A stretch of DNA of 64,000 nt from JALYUS01 sp038231255. GTDB taxonomy: Bacteria > Chloroflexota > Chloroflexia > Thermomicrobiales > JALYUS01. The stretch's first letter is position 1; the number at the start of each line of letters is the position of its first letter. Both the position numbers and the translations under genes were made by a program. Shown one piece after another: positions 1 through 9,119 of this stretch. Location: the NCBI GenBank assembly GCA_038231255.1, contig JBBRLR010000010.1:1-64000 (forward strand), given 5' to 3'. The notes under the pieces were generated by a model. The model did not search any database, had not been told where the DNA came from, and saw only the letters and a list, made by a program, of their open reading frames with translations.

Positions 1-2085
1 GAGGAGCAATGTGTCGTCCTGCTCCTGCATCGTCTCATCGGGCAGGCGGTAGACCTGCTCGAAAATCGTCATGAGGGCATTCTGGATCGTGCCGAGCGGG
101 AAGGATAGATTATCCCACGCGATCTCGACGTCCGTCCATCCCGTATCGTTGCGGACATTCTGCGTGATGCGCAGGCGGGTATCCGTTTCGTTCTGCGGGC
201 GATGGGCGAGGAAGGCGGCGAGGCGGTCGAAGAGCGCGAGCGTCAATGTCCGCGTCTCATCAATGCGCGGCAACAGTTCGCCGCACAGGCGTGCAACATC
301 CTCCTGGACATCTTTCGGCGTTTTGCCGGTGCGGACGCGAATCGCCAGGTCGGTGAGCAGACCACGCGCCCCCTCGGCATGCGGCTCCGCGAGCAGATTC
401 AGGAAGTTGAGTACGGTCGCGCGCTCGAAGGCGTAGCCGAGCTGGTTCGTCGCCTCGTCTTCGAGGTGGTGCGCCTCGTCCACAATCAGGTGCTCGTAGG
501 GCGGCAAAACGCCGCTGTTCGTCGTCATGTCGGAGAGCAGCAGCGCGTGGTTGACGATCACGACGTGCGCGTTCTCCGCCGCCCGCCGCGCCCGCTGGAC
601 GAAGCACTGCCCCCGTTTCTGGAAGACGCACGACGACGGGCAACTGTCCTGCCCGGCGTTGACGCGGTTCCACGCTTGAATAATGCCGAGCCGCCGCTCG
701 TCGTCCGTGAAGCGGATTTCGCCGACATCGCCGGAGTCCGTCGTCTGGAGCCAGAGGAGCAGGCGCAGCATCAGCCGCGCCTCGGCGGGCGAAAGGGCAG
801 GGTTGCCGCGCAGTTTGAACCAGCGATACAGGCAAAGGTAATTCGACCGCCCCTTGACGACCGTCGCGCGGAAGTCGGCGGGCAGCCCCGCGCCGTTCGC
901 GGCGGGCACGCCGCCGATCGCCGCGAGCACTTCCTGCAAGTCCGGGATGTCCTTTTTCGCCAGTTGGTCCTGCAAGGCGATCGTCGCGGTGCTGACGACG
1001 ACGGTTTCGCCGTGCTCGACGGCGTGCGCGACCGCCGGGATGAGGTAGGCGACCGACTTGCCGGTGCCGGTGCCCGCCTCGACGAGCAGCGTTTCTTCCT
1101 TGTTGAAGGCGTCGGCGACGGCGGCGAGCATGTCCATCTGCTGCGGGCGATGCTCGTAGTGCGGGAACGCTTCGGCGAACGGGCCGTCGGGCCGGAAGGC
1201 GTCGAGGATGGCGGCGGTGTCGAGCGGGCGCTTGCTGCCGGTGTCGCGGAGCGGTTCGGGGCGCGGGCGCGGCATCAGGTACATCAGGTCAACGCCGCCC
1301 TCCTTTTCCGCCTGCCCGCCGCCCGCCTGGGCGCGCAACTGCTGGAGGATGCTCGCCCCCGCGCCGCCGAACGATTCCTGCTGCTTCTCCCGCTGCGCCT
1401 GCCGGAACAATCGCGCGAACGGCGACTGCCCGAGGTCCGCGAGGCGCGCCAGTTCGCCCAACGTCTCCGTGTCGCACTCCGCGATCCGGTCCAAGAGGGC
1501 ACGGAAGACGGCGGCGGTCAACTCGCAGTCACCGAGCGCGCGATGCTCCTGCGGCGTGCCGACCTGCAACCGCTCGGCGATCCGCCTTAGGCTGTAGACG
1601 GGCAAATCGGGCAGCAGCAGCGTCGCCAGTTCGTAGGTGTCGTAGGTTGGGTTGTCGAGGATCACGCCCTGCGCGGCGAGCAGTTTCAGGTCAATCTCGA
1701 CCGACTGCCCGACGATCGGGTAGCGCTGGACGAACTGCCGCAATTGCGGGGCGACGCTCGCGAAGGGCGGCGCGGCCTGGAGCATCGCGTTCGTGATGCC
1801 GGTCAGTTGCGCCGTGCTGAGCGGCACGGGCCGCACAGGTCGGACGAACGACGACCACCGTTCGAGGATGCGCTCGCTCGTGAATGTGACCGCCGCGACC
1901 TCGATGATCTCGTTGCTGCGCTCGTTCGCGGTCGCTTCGACATCCACGGCGACGTAGATCGGCGTGCTCGGCGCGGCGGGATGCATTGTCGGGCGGTTCG
2001 GGATGCCACCAGGGCGCGGTCGGCTCGGCGGCGGTAGGGGTGACACAGATCGTTCTCCCGGCGGTGTCCGCGACGGGCGCGGCAT
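1..2085 (-). CDS. dinG: DinG-family ATP-dependent helicase with N-terminal DnaQ-like exonuclease (3' end beyond window)
   Basis: Probable DNA repair/replication helicase that unwinds damaged or structured DNA; the N-terminal domain is a DEDD 3'-5' exonuclease. Exo I motif VAVDVEATANE lies about residue 12 counting from the internal ATG at 1986. A Walker A motif EAGTGTGKS follows near residue 302 and a DEAH box (VDEAHHLEDE) near residue 500. Four cysteines (CLYRW, SCPSSC, RGQC) before the DEAH box match the Fe-S cluster of the XPD/DinG group. The reading frame is open to the left edge, so the C-terminal helicase domain is missing. The start is uncertain: ATG 2085 adds a proline/arginine-rich leader of 33 residues, ATG 1986 starts just before the exonuclease fold, and neither has a clear Shine-Dalgarno. 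Exonuclease-DinG fusions are known in Firmicutes and Chloroflexi. Confidence 0.9.
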   Translation of the reverse strand, partial: MPRPSRTPPGERSVSPLPPPSRPRPGGIPNRPTMHPAAPSTPIYVAVDVEATANERSNEIIEVAAVTFTSERILERWSSFVRPVRPVPLSTAQLTGITNAMLQAAPPFASVAPQLRQFVQRYPIVGQSVEIDLKLLAAQGVILDNPTYDTYELATLLLPDLPVYSLRRIAERLQVGTPQEHRALGDCELTAAVFRALLDRIAECDTETLGELARLADLGQSPFARLFRQAQREKQQESFGGAGASILQQLRAQAGGGQAEKEGGVDLMYLMPRPRPEPLRDTGSKRPLDTAAILDAFRPDGPFAEAFPHYEHRPQQMDMLAAVADAFNKEETLLVEAGTGTGKSVAYLIPAVAHAVEHGETVVVSTATIALQDQLAKKDIPDLQEVLAAIGGVPAANGAGLPADFRATVVKGRSNYLCLYRWFKLRGNPALSPAEARLMLRLLLWLQTTDSGDVGEIRFTDDERRLGIIQAWNRVNAGQDSCPSSCVFQKRGQCFVQRARRAAENAHVVIVNHALLLSDMTTNSGVLPPYEHLIVDEAHHLEDEATNQLGYAFERATVLNFLNLLAEPHAEGARGLLTDLAIRVRTGKTPKDVQEDVARLCGELLPRIDETRTLTLALFDRLAAFLAHRPQNETDTRLRITQNVRNDTGWTDVEIAWDNLSFPLGTIQNALMTIFEQVYRLPDETMQEQDDTLLL

Positions 2086-2172
2086 GATGGATTTCAGGGA
2101 TGTTCGGCGGGAAAGCGCCCCGTTCCGGCAGACCGAACAAGAAAATGATTGTACCAGAACTCCGCCGAGGGG

Positions 2173-3624
2173 TTAGGAAGAAAACGCGCCGCGCACGACT
2201 TTCCCGAGCAGCGAGCGGGGCAGTTCTTCGTGGAACTCGAAGCCGCGCGGCACTTTGTATCCCGTCAGTCGCGCGCGGCAGAACCGGCGAAGCTCGGCCG
2301 CAGTCGGGGGTTCACCGCGCGGGACGACCACCGCCCAGACCATCTCGCCGCGCGCCGCGTCCGTTTTGGCGAACACCACTGCTTCCCGCACCGCCGGGTG
2401 CTGCTCCAGCACCATTTCGACCTCCTCCGGCGACACCTTGTACCCACCGACATTGATGCGGAGGGTCGTCCGCCCGGTAAGGTAGTAGAAGCCGTCGGCG
2501 TCGCGCCGCGCGAGATCGCCCGTGCGGAACCAGCCATCCGGGAAGGCGCGCGCGGTGGCGAGCGGGTCATCGAGATAGCCGCGCACCATGCCGGGCGTGC
2601 GTGCGATCAATTCGCCGACCGCTCCTTCCGACGCATCGCGACCATCCTCGTCCAAGAGCCGCACCTCCACGCCTGGGTGGGGCGTGCCGATGCTCCCTTC
2701 CGGCATCCCGCCGGGCGGCGTCCCCATCAGTCGCCCCGTCTCCATCGCGCCGTATTCCGTCGTAATCGCCACGCCGTATCGCGCCTCGATCTGGCGCGCG
2801 CTGTTGGCGGAAAGGGCCATCGCGCCCGTTCGCACGACGCGGAGGCGCAACCCGGCGGGTGGCGGCGTTGCCTGCTCGGCGAGTAGCCGGATCACCGGGG
2901 GCACCGCCCAGATTGCCGTCGCGCCGGTCACGGTCATCTCCCGCTCCATCTGTTCCGGCTCGATCGTGTGCGAAAGAACAACCGTTCCGCCGATACCGAG
3001 GACGAGGGCATAAAGCGGGTTCGGCGGTGGGATGTAGTAGATCTCGCTCACGTCGTCCGTGGCCTCCGGCGATGCGTGGAGCCACGTCAATTGTCGGTGC
3101 GGCAGAGGGATCAGTTTCGGCGCGCTCCCGGTTGTCCCCGAGGTGGGCTGCATAATGGCGACATCATCCGCCGTGCCGGAGGCGGATCGTTCCATCGCCG
3201 CCGCGAGCGCCGCATCCGGCGGATCGCCCAGCAGATCGAGCCTGAGAGCGGGGAGCAGCGGCAGCATCGGGTGACGCTCGCCCCTCGCGGTGAGGACGGC
3301 GCGCGCCCCGGCCCGCGTGCTGAGTGACGCGACTTCCGCCGCCGTCGCCCGTGGTGAGAGAGCAAGCAAGGCCACCCCCGCGCGACAACAGGCGAAGAAG
3401 GTGATCGCCAGGGTATCGGTCATCCGTTCATTGGTGACAACGACATCGCCGACGCCGAGTCCCGCTTCGACGAGCATTGCCGCGCGCCGGTCCATCTCCG
3501 CGCGCAGCGCCGCATACGTCCACCGTTGTTCGCCGCAGATCAACGCCAACCGCTCCGGGTGGTCGGCGGCGACAGATTCGATCAACGATTCCAACCGGAC
3601 CATCGAGGGTATCTGCATCGTCAT
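2173..3624 (-). CDS. AMP-dependent acyl-CoA synthetase/ligase (adenylate-forming enzyme)
   Basis: Activates a carboxylic acid as acyl-AMP and then, by family analogy, transfers it to CoA or a carrier protein. About 483 residues. The P-loop-like A3 motif is MQPTSGTTGSAPK, A5 is TTEYGAMETG, A7 is GWFRTGDLARRDADG, and the catalytic lysine is in PRSLLGKVVR near the C-terminus, so all core motifs are intact. The start at ATG 3624 is chosen because it overlaps the stop of the upstream acyltransferase gene as ATGA, which implies translational coupling; a second ATG six bases on has better spacing from GGAGAAGG. The pairing with an LpxL-like acyltransferase suggests a small lipid or acyl-glycan modification operon. 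The acid substrate cannot be read from sequence. Confidence 0.88.
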   Translation of the reverse strand: MTMQIPSMVRLESLIESVAADHPERLALICGEQRWTYAALRAEMDRRAAMLVEAGLGVGDVVVTNERMTDTLAITFFACCRAGVALLALSPRATAAEVASLSTRAGARAVLTARGERHPMLPLLPALRLDLLGDPPDAALAAAMERSASGTADDVAIMQPTSGTTGSAPKLIPLPHRQLTWLHASPEATDDVSEIYYIPPPNPLYALVLGIGGTVVLSHTIEPEQMEREMTVTGATAIWAVPPVIRLLAEQATPPPAGLRLRVVRTGAMALSANSARQIEARYGVAITTEYGAMETGRLMGTPPGGMPEGSIGTPHPGVEVRLLDEDGRDASEGAVGELIARTPGMVRGYLDDPLATARAFPDGWFRTGDLARRDADGFYYLTGRTTLRINVGGYKVSPEEVEMVLEQHPAVREAVVFAKTDAARGEMVWAVVVPRGEPPTAAELRRFCRARLTGYKVPRGFEFHEELPRSLLGKVVRGAFSS

Positions 3625-4583
3625 CCTTCTCCATCCATTTCGGGCGTCCAGACGGGCGATTCGCGCCACACCATCGCCATTGTCCGCCCCCAACTCTCCG
3701 GCGCGCGGCGGATCCCCGCCTCGATGGCCGCGATCACGCCCGCCTGTGTCGGTGGCATCGGCTCCCCGATCCAGAGCCGCCAGCCGCCTCGTCGCGGGAT
3801 GGTCATGTACGGCACGACCGGCTTGCCGGATTGTTGCGCGAGCCACGACGCGCCGCGCGGTACCGCCATCGCTCGCCCGAGCAGCGGGGCGGTCGCCGCG
3901 TTCGGATAATAGAAGTCGTCCCCGGTGAGGGTGAGATAGCCCCCATCGCGGAGAAAGGCGAGTCCCTGCCGCGCGGCGTGATCGGGGCGAAAGAGCCACG
4001 GGCCGAAGGCGCGCTCGCGGATCGGGCGACTATAGCGTACGAGCGCGCGCCGTGACGGTTCCCAGCCCGACAGCTCGGCCGCGTCGGGCACCGATGCGGC
4101 GACGCCGCCGAGCTTCTCGACCCCACTCGCGAGGGCGAGCAGGCCAATCCCCTGCCCCGCGTGGTGGGGGGCAACGAGAATCGCGCCCCGTGCGGGGAGG
4201 GCGCCGTCCCACGGGACCCGCGCGCTGGCCCACGCCCGCGTGAGGCGCGCGGATTGGATGGCGAGCAACAGTTCCGCCTCGCGCTGATAGCAGCGCCGCC
4301 AGTACTGTGTCCAGCGCGCCCCGCGCGTCAAAGGACGATCCAACGCCCGCAGCAAGTCATCGCCGAGTCGCCGCCCTTCCGCATCGAAGGGCGCGCGTCC
4401 GCACGCGAGCAGCGCGGCGGGCAGGCGCCAGATCGGGCAGGGCGCGAACCGCGCGAGCATGGGCAAAAGGCGGAGATAAAACCAGTAGGCCGGGGCGGAA
4501 AGCGAAAAATGCGGGACGTATCCCGGCATCCGCCGCCGCGCCTCCGCCCGTTCGCGCCATTGCGCTCGTACCGATCCAATCAT
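3621..4583 (-). CDS. LpxL/HtrB-like lysophospholipid acyltransferase family protein
   Basis: Probable membrane-associated acyltransferase of about 320 residues. A membrane-proximal N-terminus (YWFYLRLLPMLARF) is followed by LVAPHHAGQG, which corresponds to the family HX4D/E block, then GDDFYY and VPRGASWLAQQSGKPVVPY, typical of the LpxL-like fold. The canonical acidic residue of HX4D is not evident, so catalysis is less certain than the fold. The stop overlaps the start of the ligase gene by ATGA, and both probably form one operon: the ligase would supply activated acyl groups for transfer. ATG 4583 is chosen; a TTG nine codons upstream is an alternative. A full lipid A pathway is not expected in this kind of organism, so the acceptor is unknown. 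Confidence 0.75.
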   Translation of the reverse strand: MIGSVRAQWRERAEARRRMPGYVPHFSLSAPAYWFYLRLLPMLARFAPCPIWRLPAALLACGRAPFDAEGRRLGDDLLRALDRPLTRGARWTQYWRRCYQREAELLLAIQSARLTRAWASARVPWDGALPARGAILVAPHHAGQGIGLLALASGVEKLGGVAASVPDAAELSGWEPSRRALVRYSRPIRERAFGPWLFRPDHAARQGLAFLRDGGYLTLTGDDFYYPNAATAPLLGRAMAVPRGASWLAQQSGKPVVPYMTIPRRGGWRLWIGEPMPPTQAGVIAAIEAGIRRAPESWGRTMAMVWRESPVWTPEMDGEG

Positions 4584-4912
4584 GCGCACCTGCCAGCAAA
4601 GCGACTGCAACGCTTGCGAAAGTATAGCGGAGAAGGCGGAATACCGCGCGATGCATCGGTTTTGGGGGAACCTCCCCCCGGCCCCTTCCCGCGCCGAGGG
4701 ACGGAAGGGGCCGGGGGTGAGGTTCTTTCAAGCCCTGCCACCACTCGCGCCACAACCACATCTATCGGCTGCGTCATGCCCAGCCGGAGCGCATCGGGGA
4801 ATTCGGTGGGATCCACGAATGCCGCGCGCAAGTCCGGCCACATCTCCAGCCGCGCGTCCGAGACGACGGACGGATCGTACACGCGGGCGGCGAGGCGGGC
4901 GCGGATCGTCAC
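4580..4912 (-). CDS. Doubtful small hypothetical protein
   Basis: A 110-codon frame from GTG 4912. The first 60 residues have a protein-like composition (VYDPSVVSDARLEMWPD, then PIDVVVARVVAGLE), but the C-terminal half is simply the translation of the palindromic repeat at 4668-4725 and it runs into the acyltransferase start. It may be a small gene whose 3' end was replaced by the repeat, or chance. No family is recognised. Apart from this and the repeat, nothing else is seen between 4584 and gerW. Confidence 0.2.
   Translation of the reverse strand: MTIRARLAARVYDPSVVSDARLEMWPDLRAAFVDPTEFPDALRLGMTQPIDVVVARVVAGLERTSPPAPSVPRRGKGPGGGSPKTDASRGIPPSPLYFRKRCSRFAGRCA
4668..4725. repeat. C/G-rich intergenic palindrome
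   Basis: Two arms of about 22 bases (GAACCTCCCCCCGGCCCC type and its complement) flank a 13-base loop. It lies between the acyltransferase start and gerW, is not followed by a T-run, and looks like a dispersed REP/MITE-type sequence rather than a terminator. Confidence 0.7.
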
Positions 4913-5007
4913 ACGATCATCGCGATGACGGAGTAGGATAGAACGTGAAGGGTCGCGTACTGGGAGACTGCGAGAGATCGGATCGGTCAGTAGGAACAGG
5001 GGAGCAC

Positions 5008-5400
5008 ATGGATATTCAGGAATTGCTCAGCAAGGCTCAGGATACGATCAGCGTCAAGCGCGTCTTCGGTGAGCCATACGAGAAGGACGGCGTGACGCTC
5101 ATCCCCGTCGCCACCGTCGCCGGTGGCGGTGGCGGCGGGAGCGGCGAGGATGAGGATGAGAGCGGTCACAAAGGTAGAAGCAAGGGGGGCTTCGGCTTCG
5201 GGATGCATGCGCGCCCGGCCGGTGTCTATGTCATCAAGGGTGATTCCGTCACCTGGACGCCGGCGCTCGATCTGAACCGGGTCATTATGGGCGGGCAGAT
5301 CGTCGCCGTCCTCGCCCTCATCGTCCTCCGCCCGCTGTTCAAAGCGAAGGCACGGGCAGCCGAGTTGGCGGCAAAGAGAGCGGCCGAAGGTCAATCATAA
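5008..5400 (+). CDS. GerW/YtfJ family protein
   Basis: About 130 residues. The N-terminus (MDIQELLSKAQDTISVKRVFGEPYEKDG) and the glycine-rich stretch followed by GFGFGMHARPAGVYVIKGDSVTWTP are hallmarks of the YtfJ (GerW) family, needed for full germination in Bacillus but widely present in non-sporulating Actinobacteria and Chloroflexi. A C-terminal hydrophobic segment (MGGQIVAVLALIVLRPLF) suggests a membrane anchor. ATG 5008 has GGAG seven bases upstream. No sporulation genes are nearby, so a role in spores is not implied. Confidence 0.85.
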   Translation: MDIQELLSKAQDTISVKRVFGEPYEKDGVTLIPVATVAGGGGGGSGEDEDESGHKGRSKGGFGFGMHARPAGVYVIKGDSVTWTPALDLNRVIMGGQIVAVLALIVLRPLFKAKARAAELAAKRAAEGQS

Positions 5401-5473
5401 ATCTGCGATGGCGGTGCGAGCGCCGTGCCGCCGTCCTCGTGCCGAACCCGACACGCGGTGGCAACAGAGGGGA

Positions 5474-5585
5474 TTGAACCACCAAGACACCAAGAACACC
5501 AAGGTAACACAGAGAAGGAGAAGGTGAAAAGGCCGTTTCTTCTTCTCTCGTCCCCCTTGGTGCTCTTGGTGTCTTGGTGGTTCAA
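5474..5585. repeat. Dispersed palindrome, CACCAAGA-type arms
   Basis: Left arm begins TTGAACCACCAAGACACC and the right arm is its near-exact complement ending GTCTTGGTGGTTCAA. The arms are built from tandem CACCAAGAA-like units, with a divergent A/G-rich centre. Member of the intergenic palindrome group found throughout the window. Confidence 0.85.
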
Positions 5586-5669
5586 AGTCCCTCGTTTTAC
5601 CTCATTCGTATATCGGTGCGCTATGATGGCGCGCATTGGGGTGTCGTCGTTTTCGCAAGGAGCAGCATC

Positions 5670-6425
5670 GTGGCGACAGAACGTCCGGTTCTCATTTCCG
5701 TCATCCAGTATCAGGAAGGGATTGCGGCGGGCACGACCGGCATCACCGATCTCTTCGACGCGGCGCACCGGCTCGGCGCGGACGGCGTCGAACTGCGGCC
5801 GCAGTTCTGGAAGGACAAGTCGCGCGAATTGCCTGCCGCCCGCGACCGCGCCGCCCAGCACGGCTTACTTGTCACCTACGCGACAATGGGCAGGCTCTTC
5901 GACGCCGACCCGGCCACCCTGCGGCAGGACATAAACGACGCCCGCGACCTCGGCTCGCCGATCCTGCGCGTTTTCCCCGGCCCCGGCCCCGCCGACGATG
6001 ACGCCGCCGGGTGGGAAACGGGCCACGCAATCGCCCGGTACGCCGAGGCGCAGGGTATCGTCCTCGCGCTGGAGAATTTCGTCGGCACGCCGGGCGGCAC
6101 GCTGGCCGAAATCCAGCAAGGGCTGGCGCACATCCCGACATTGATGACCAACATTGACATCGGCAACTACCCCCGGCACCACCAGGACGTGCCCGCCGCC
6201 ATCCGCGCCATCGGCGATCGCGCCGTCTCCGCCCACCTGAAAGACGCAGACGACGACCCCGCGCACGGCACGACCTATCTCGGCGGCGCATCCTTGCCCC
6301 TGCCCGCCATCCTCGACGAACTCGACCGCCTGCCCCAGCGCCTGTATTACATCTTCGAGTTCGGCGGCGGCGACAACCCGGACGACCGGATCGCGCGCAG
6401 CATCGCCTATCTCAAGGCGCGATGA
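5670..6425 (+). CDS. Sugar phosphate isomerase/epimerase (xylose isomerase-like TIM barrel)
   Basis: About 251 residues of the AP-endonuclease-2 / xylose-isomerase-like fold, whose members interconvert sugars or ketoacids using a divalent metal. Recognisable strands are LGADGVELRPQFW, GIVLALENFVG (metal-ligand Glu), LMTNIDIGNYPRHHQD (metal-ligand Asp and His) and the C-terminal YIFEFGGG. The GTG start at 5670 is preceded by AAGGAG with seven-base spacing. It stands alone between two palindromes. The substrate is not predictable; the neighbouring dehydrogenases and FCD-type regulator remnant are compatible with sugar-acid or hydroxyacid catabolism. Confidence 0.82.
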   Translation: MATERPVLISVIQYQEGIAAGTTGITDLFDAAHRLGADGVELRPQFWKDKSRELPAARDRAAQHGLLVTYATMGRLFDADPATLRQDINDARDLGSPILRVFPGPGPADDDAAGWETGHAIARYAEAQGIVLALENFVGTPGGTLAEIQQGLAHIPTLMTNIDIGNYPRHHQDVPAAIRAIGDRAVSAHLKDADDDPAHGTTYLGGASLPLPAILDELDRLPQRLYYIFEFGGGDNPDDRIARSIAYLKAR

Positions 6426-6432
6426 TCGGGGG

Positions 6433-6547
6433 AGAAACCGGGGAGAACCGCAAAGGGCGCAAAGTGGGAAGAAGGAATGATTCTTTTGTTCCCCTTTTGT
6501 TCTTCCTCTTTGCGCTCTTTGCGCCCTTTGCGGTTCTCCCCGGTTTC
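6433..6547. repeat. Dispersed palindrome, GCAAAGGGC-type arms
   Basis: Left arm GAAACCGGGGAGAACCGCAA continues into GGGCGCAAAG; the right arm is the complement ending GCGGTTCTCCCCGGTTTC. The middle is A/T-rich. Same family as copies at 35925, 52730, 58791 and 60198. Confidence 0.9.
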
Positions 6548-6932
6548 AGCGTCTGCCAGTAGATTGCAGCGTCGCCCGCAGGACAAGCCCGGAATAATCC
6601 GCGACGACCCGGAGCATCTCGCGCAATGCACGCGCCCGATGCGCCCGATGGATTGCCTACGCCGACTCGACATCCCGCGCGCGGATCGCGGCGAGCAGCG
6701 ACCGATGCTTCTCCGTATTTTTGTAAGGCCGGGCGCGAAGGTGGATCGTCGCGACGCGTGTCCGCTGCAACTGGCCGTCGAAGACCTGCACGAGTTCGCG
6801 CATCCGCCGGTTCCCGGATGCCACGATCAGGAGGCGATGGAACCGGCGATCCGCCTGCCCCGGCAGCCGCCGCAGATCGAGGATCATCGAGCGGATTTCC
6901 TGATACGCTCGATCCGCGAGGGAAAATGCCAT
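6546..6932 (-). pseudogene. GntR/FCD-family regulator remnant
   Basis: From ATG 6932 (AAGGAG upstream) the product begins like a GntR helix-turn-helix domain (LADRAYQEIRSMILDLRRLPG) but jumps directly into the middle of an FCD effector domain (RLLIVASGNRRMRELVQVFD, then THLRARPYKNTEKHRSLL in related form). Roughly 100 residues normally between these parts are missing. A TAG codon interrupts the tail after RARDVESA, and the frame after it continues with an FCD-like ending (IHRAHRARALREMLRVV). Internal deletion plus nonsense codon indicate a dead regulator. Its neighbour on the same strand is the frameshifted hydroxyacid dehydrogenase. Confidence 0.65.
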
Positions 6933-6950
6933 GCGTCGCTCCGCTCCTTG

Positions 6951-7012
6951 AGTAGCGAGTGAATTGAATCCCATCTCGTTACTCGTTACTCGTTACTCGC
7001 TACTCGCTACTT
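6951..7012. repeat. Heptanucleotide tandem repeat with hairpin potential
   Basis: Tandem units CTCGTTA x3 then CTCGCTA x2, preceded by the complementary AGTAGCGAGT. Downstream of the frameshifted dehydrogenase; the same unit recurs at 8053 on that gene's other side. Confidence 0.8.
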
Positions 7013-7014
7013 CC

Positions 7015-7966
7015 CTAATTTACTCTGCTGACCGGGGCTTCGCCGCGTAGGACGTTGGTGATGTTGAGCAGCGAAATCTCGATCGAGCGCTCGATCGCCT
7101 CATCGGTACCGCCGGCGCGGTGCGCGGTGAGCAGGACGGTGTCGAAGCCGATGTATGGGTTGCTCGGTCGCGGCTCCGTCTCGAAAACGTCAATGCCCGC
7201 GCCCGCGATCCACTTTTCGCCCAACGCCTGCACGAGCGCCGCTTCGTGTACGACCGGGCCGCGCGCGGTATTGATGAGGTACGCGGTCGGCTTCATCAGC
7301 CGCAGCGTGTCGCCATTAATGAGGCCGCGCGTCTGCGGCGTGAGCGGGCAATGCAGCGAGACGAAATCCGACTCGCGCAGCAGCCGTTCGAGTGGCACGT
7401 AACTGATCTGGTGCTCATTCGCGAAGGTGATGTCCCAGGCAATGTCGGTGGCGAGGACGCGCATACCGAGGCCGCGACCGATCAGCGCCATGCTCTTGCC
7501 GACGCGCCCCAGCCCGACGATGCCGAGCGTCTTGCCCCAGAGTTCCGGGCCGGTCGTCATCGGCCACTCGCCCGCGCATCGCCTTGTCCGTCGTGTAGAT
7601 TTTCCGCGCCACGCCGAGCATCAGCCCCAGCGCCATCTCGGAGACGGCGTGGTTGTTGCAGCCCGCGCAGTTGCAGACGACGACCCCGCGCGCCGTCGCC
7701 GCCTCGACATCAATATGATCGTAGCCGACGCCCTGCGCGGTGATCACTTTCAGGTGCGGGGCCGCCGCGAAGACCGCCGCCGTCACCTTCTCCGACCCGA
7801 CGATGTAGCCTTCCGCCGCGCCGATCACCCGGAGCAGCGTCGCCTCGTCAATCGTCCCGGTGCGCGGGTGCTCGATCACCGCGCAATCGTTGCGGCCGAG
7901 AAAATCGCGCGCGTACGCCTCGTGCGCGATGAATTTCGGTGTCGTGACCAGAACCGGATGCGTCAT
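7015..7966 (-). pseudogene. D-isomer-specific 2-hydroxyacid dehydrogenase, frameshifted
   Basis: NAD-dependent oxidoreductase of the phosphoglycerate dehydrogenase/hydroxypyruvate reductase family. The N-terminal frame runs from ATG 7966 (MTHPVLVTTPKFI) to about 7575 with RGVVVCNCAGCNNHAVSEMA; the C-terminal frame contains the Rossmann motif GIVGLGRVGKS, NTARGPVV (catalytic Arg), GIDVFETEP (Glu) and LTAHRAGGTDEA (His). The two halves join in the middle of the conserved linker (KAMR / AGEWPMTTG) but in different frames, a net change equivalent to losing two bases. All catalytic residues survive on either side, so this is either a recent pseudogene or a sequencing error. Combined length (about 317 codons) is normal for the family. 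Confidence 0.8.
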
Positions 7967-8052
7967 TGATTCCCCCCGCATAGTACACTGATCGTCGCCC
8001 GTGGCAGCGTCTATCATACCCGGCAAACCCGTTGTGGGTATACGCAGCAGAA

Positions 8053-8078
8053 TACGCTACTCGCTACTCGCTACTCGC
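8053..8078. repeat. TACTCGC heptamer tandem repeat
   Basis: Three consecutive TACTCGC units just upstream of the 3-hydroxyacyl-CoA dehydrogenase Shine-Dalgarno. The same motif as at 6976-7012. Confidence 0.75.
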
Positions 8079-8104
8079 GATCATCGGAAAAAGGAGCATG
8101 GACC

Positions 8105-9070
8105 ATGACCGGAAATGGCATCGAGACGGTCGCGATTGTCGGCGCGGGGATGATGGGGACGGGGCTGGCGGCGGAGTACGCGGCGACCGGGCATACGGTG
8201 ACGCTCTTCGCGCGCAGCGACGAGCGCGCGGCGCGGGCGAAGGAGCGGACGTATGCCGCGCTCGATTCGCTGGCGGCGGCGGGCGTCCTCGATGCGGACG
8301 CGATGCCTGCGGCGCGGGATCGGGTGCGCGCGTCAACGGATTTGGCGGCGGCGGTCGCGGGTGCGGACCTCGTGGTCGAGAGCATCCCGGAAAACCTCGA
8401 CCTCAAACGGGCGATGTTCGCGACGCTGGAAGGCATCTGCCCGGCGACGACGATCCTCGCCTCGAACACCTCCGGCATCCCGATCACGCAGATCGCGGCG
8501 GGGATGCGGCGCCCGGAGCGGTTCATCGGCACGCACTACTTGAATCCGCCGCACCTGATGCCGCCCGTCGAGGTGATCCCCGGCGAAATGACCGACCCTG
8601 CCATCGTCGCCCGTGTGCGGGACAACCTCGTGGCGATGGGCAAATCGCCCGTCGTCGTGGGCAAGGAAGCGCCCGGTTTCCTGTGGAACCGCTTGCAGTA
8701 CGCGATCTTGCGCGAGGCGTGCCACATCGTCGAGCAGGGCATCGCGACGAAAGAGGAGGTGGACATGGTGATGCGGCAGGGGCTGGCGCGCCGCTGGTCG
8801 ATCGTCGGCGGGCCGTTCGCCTCGCTCGACCTCGGCGGCATCGGCACCTCAGCACTCGTCGGCGAATACCTCTTCCCCGCCCTGAGTAGTGCGACCGATG
8901 TGCCGCCGACGCTCGCCGAACCCGTCGCTGCCGGCCGCACCGGCGCGGAAAGCGGCGCGGGCTTCTACGACTGGCCCGCCGACCGCCTCGCGCAGACGCT
9001 CGACCGCCGCAACGCCAAACTCGTCGCCGCTCTCCGCGAGGACCGCAAGGAACGCGATACTTCACCATAG
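8105..9070 (+). CDS. 3-hydroxyacyl-CoA dehydrogenase
   Basis: NAD-dependent oxidation of 3-hydroxyacyl-CoA (beta-oxidation or a related step), 321 residues, the usual length for the single-domain HAD. The N-terminal Rossmann motif is AIVGAGMMGTGLA, the domain signature includes DLVVESIPENLDLKR and ILASNTSGIPIT, and the catalytic histidine sits in GTHYLNPPHLMP. The C-terminal helical domain begins near VGKEAPGFLWNRLQ (usual form GFxxNR). AAGGAG precedes ATG 8105. It is a stand-alone gene; no thiolase or enoyl-CoA hydratase is next to it. Confidence 0.92.
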   Translation: MTGNGIETVAIVGAGMMGTGLAAEYAATGHTVTLFARSDERAARAKERTYAALDSLAAAGVLDADAMPAARDRVRASTDLAAAVAGADLVVESIPENLDLKRAMFATLEGICPATTILASNTSGIPITQIAAGMRRPERFIGTHYLNPPHLMPPVEVIPGEMTDPAIVARVRDNLVAMGKSPVVVGKEAPGFLWNRLQYAILREACHIVEQGIATKEEVDMVMRQGLARRWSIVGGPFASLDLGGIGTSALVGEYLFPALSSATDVPPTLAEPVAAGRTGAESGAGFYDWPADRLAQTLDRRNAKLVAALREDRKERDTSP

Positions 9071-9119
9071 AGCCTGCTGTATAGCGATATGACCGTCCGT
9101 TTACGGGATGGAGAACCTG

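Noticed and set aside
202..1590. Long plus-strand frame of 462 codons
   Set aside because: It is the antisense of the DinG gene: arginine- and glutamate-rich composition and no motifs, while the minus strand has a full set of helicase and exonuclease motifs.
5474..5585. CRISPR-like array at the CACCAAGA repeats
   Set aside because: Units are 8-10 bases in direct contact, arranged as a palindrome, with no spacers and no cas genes.
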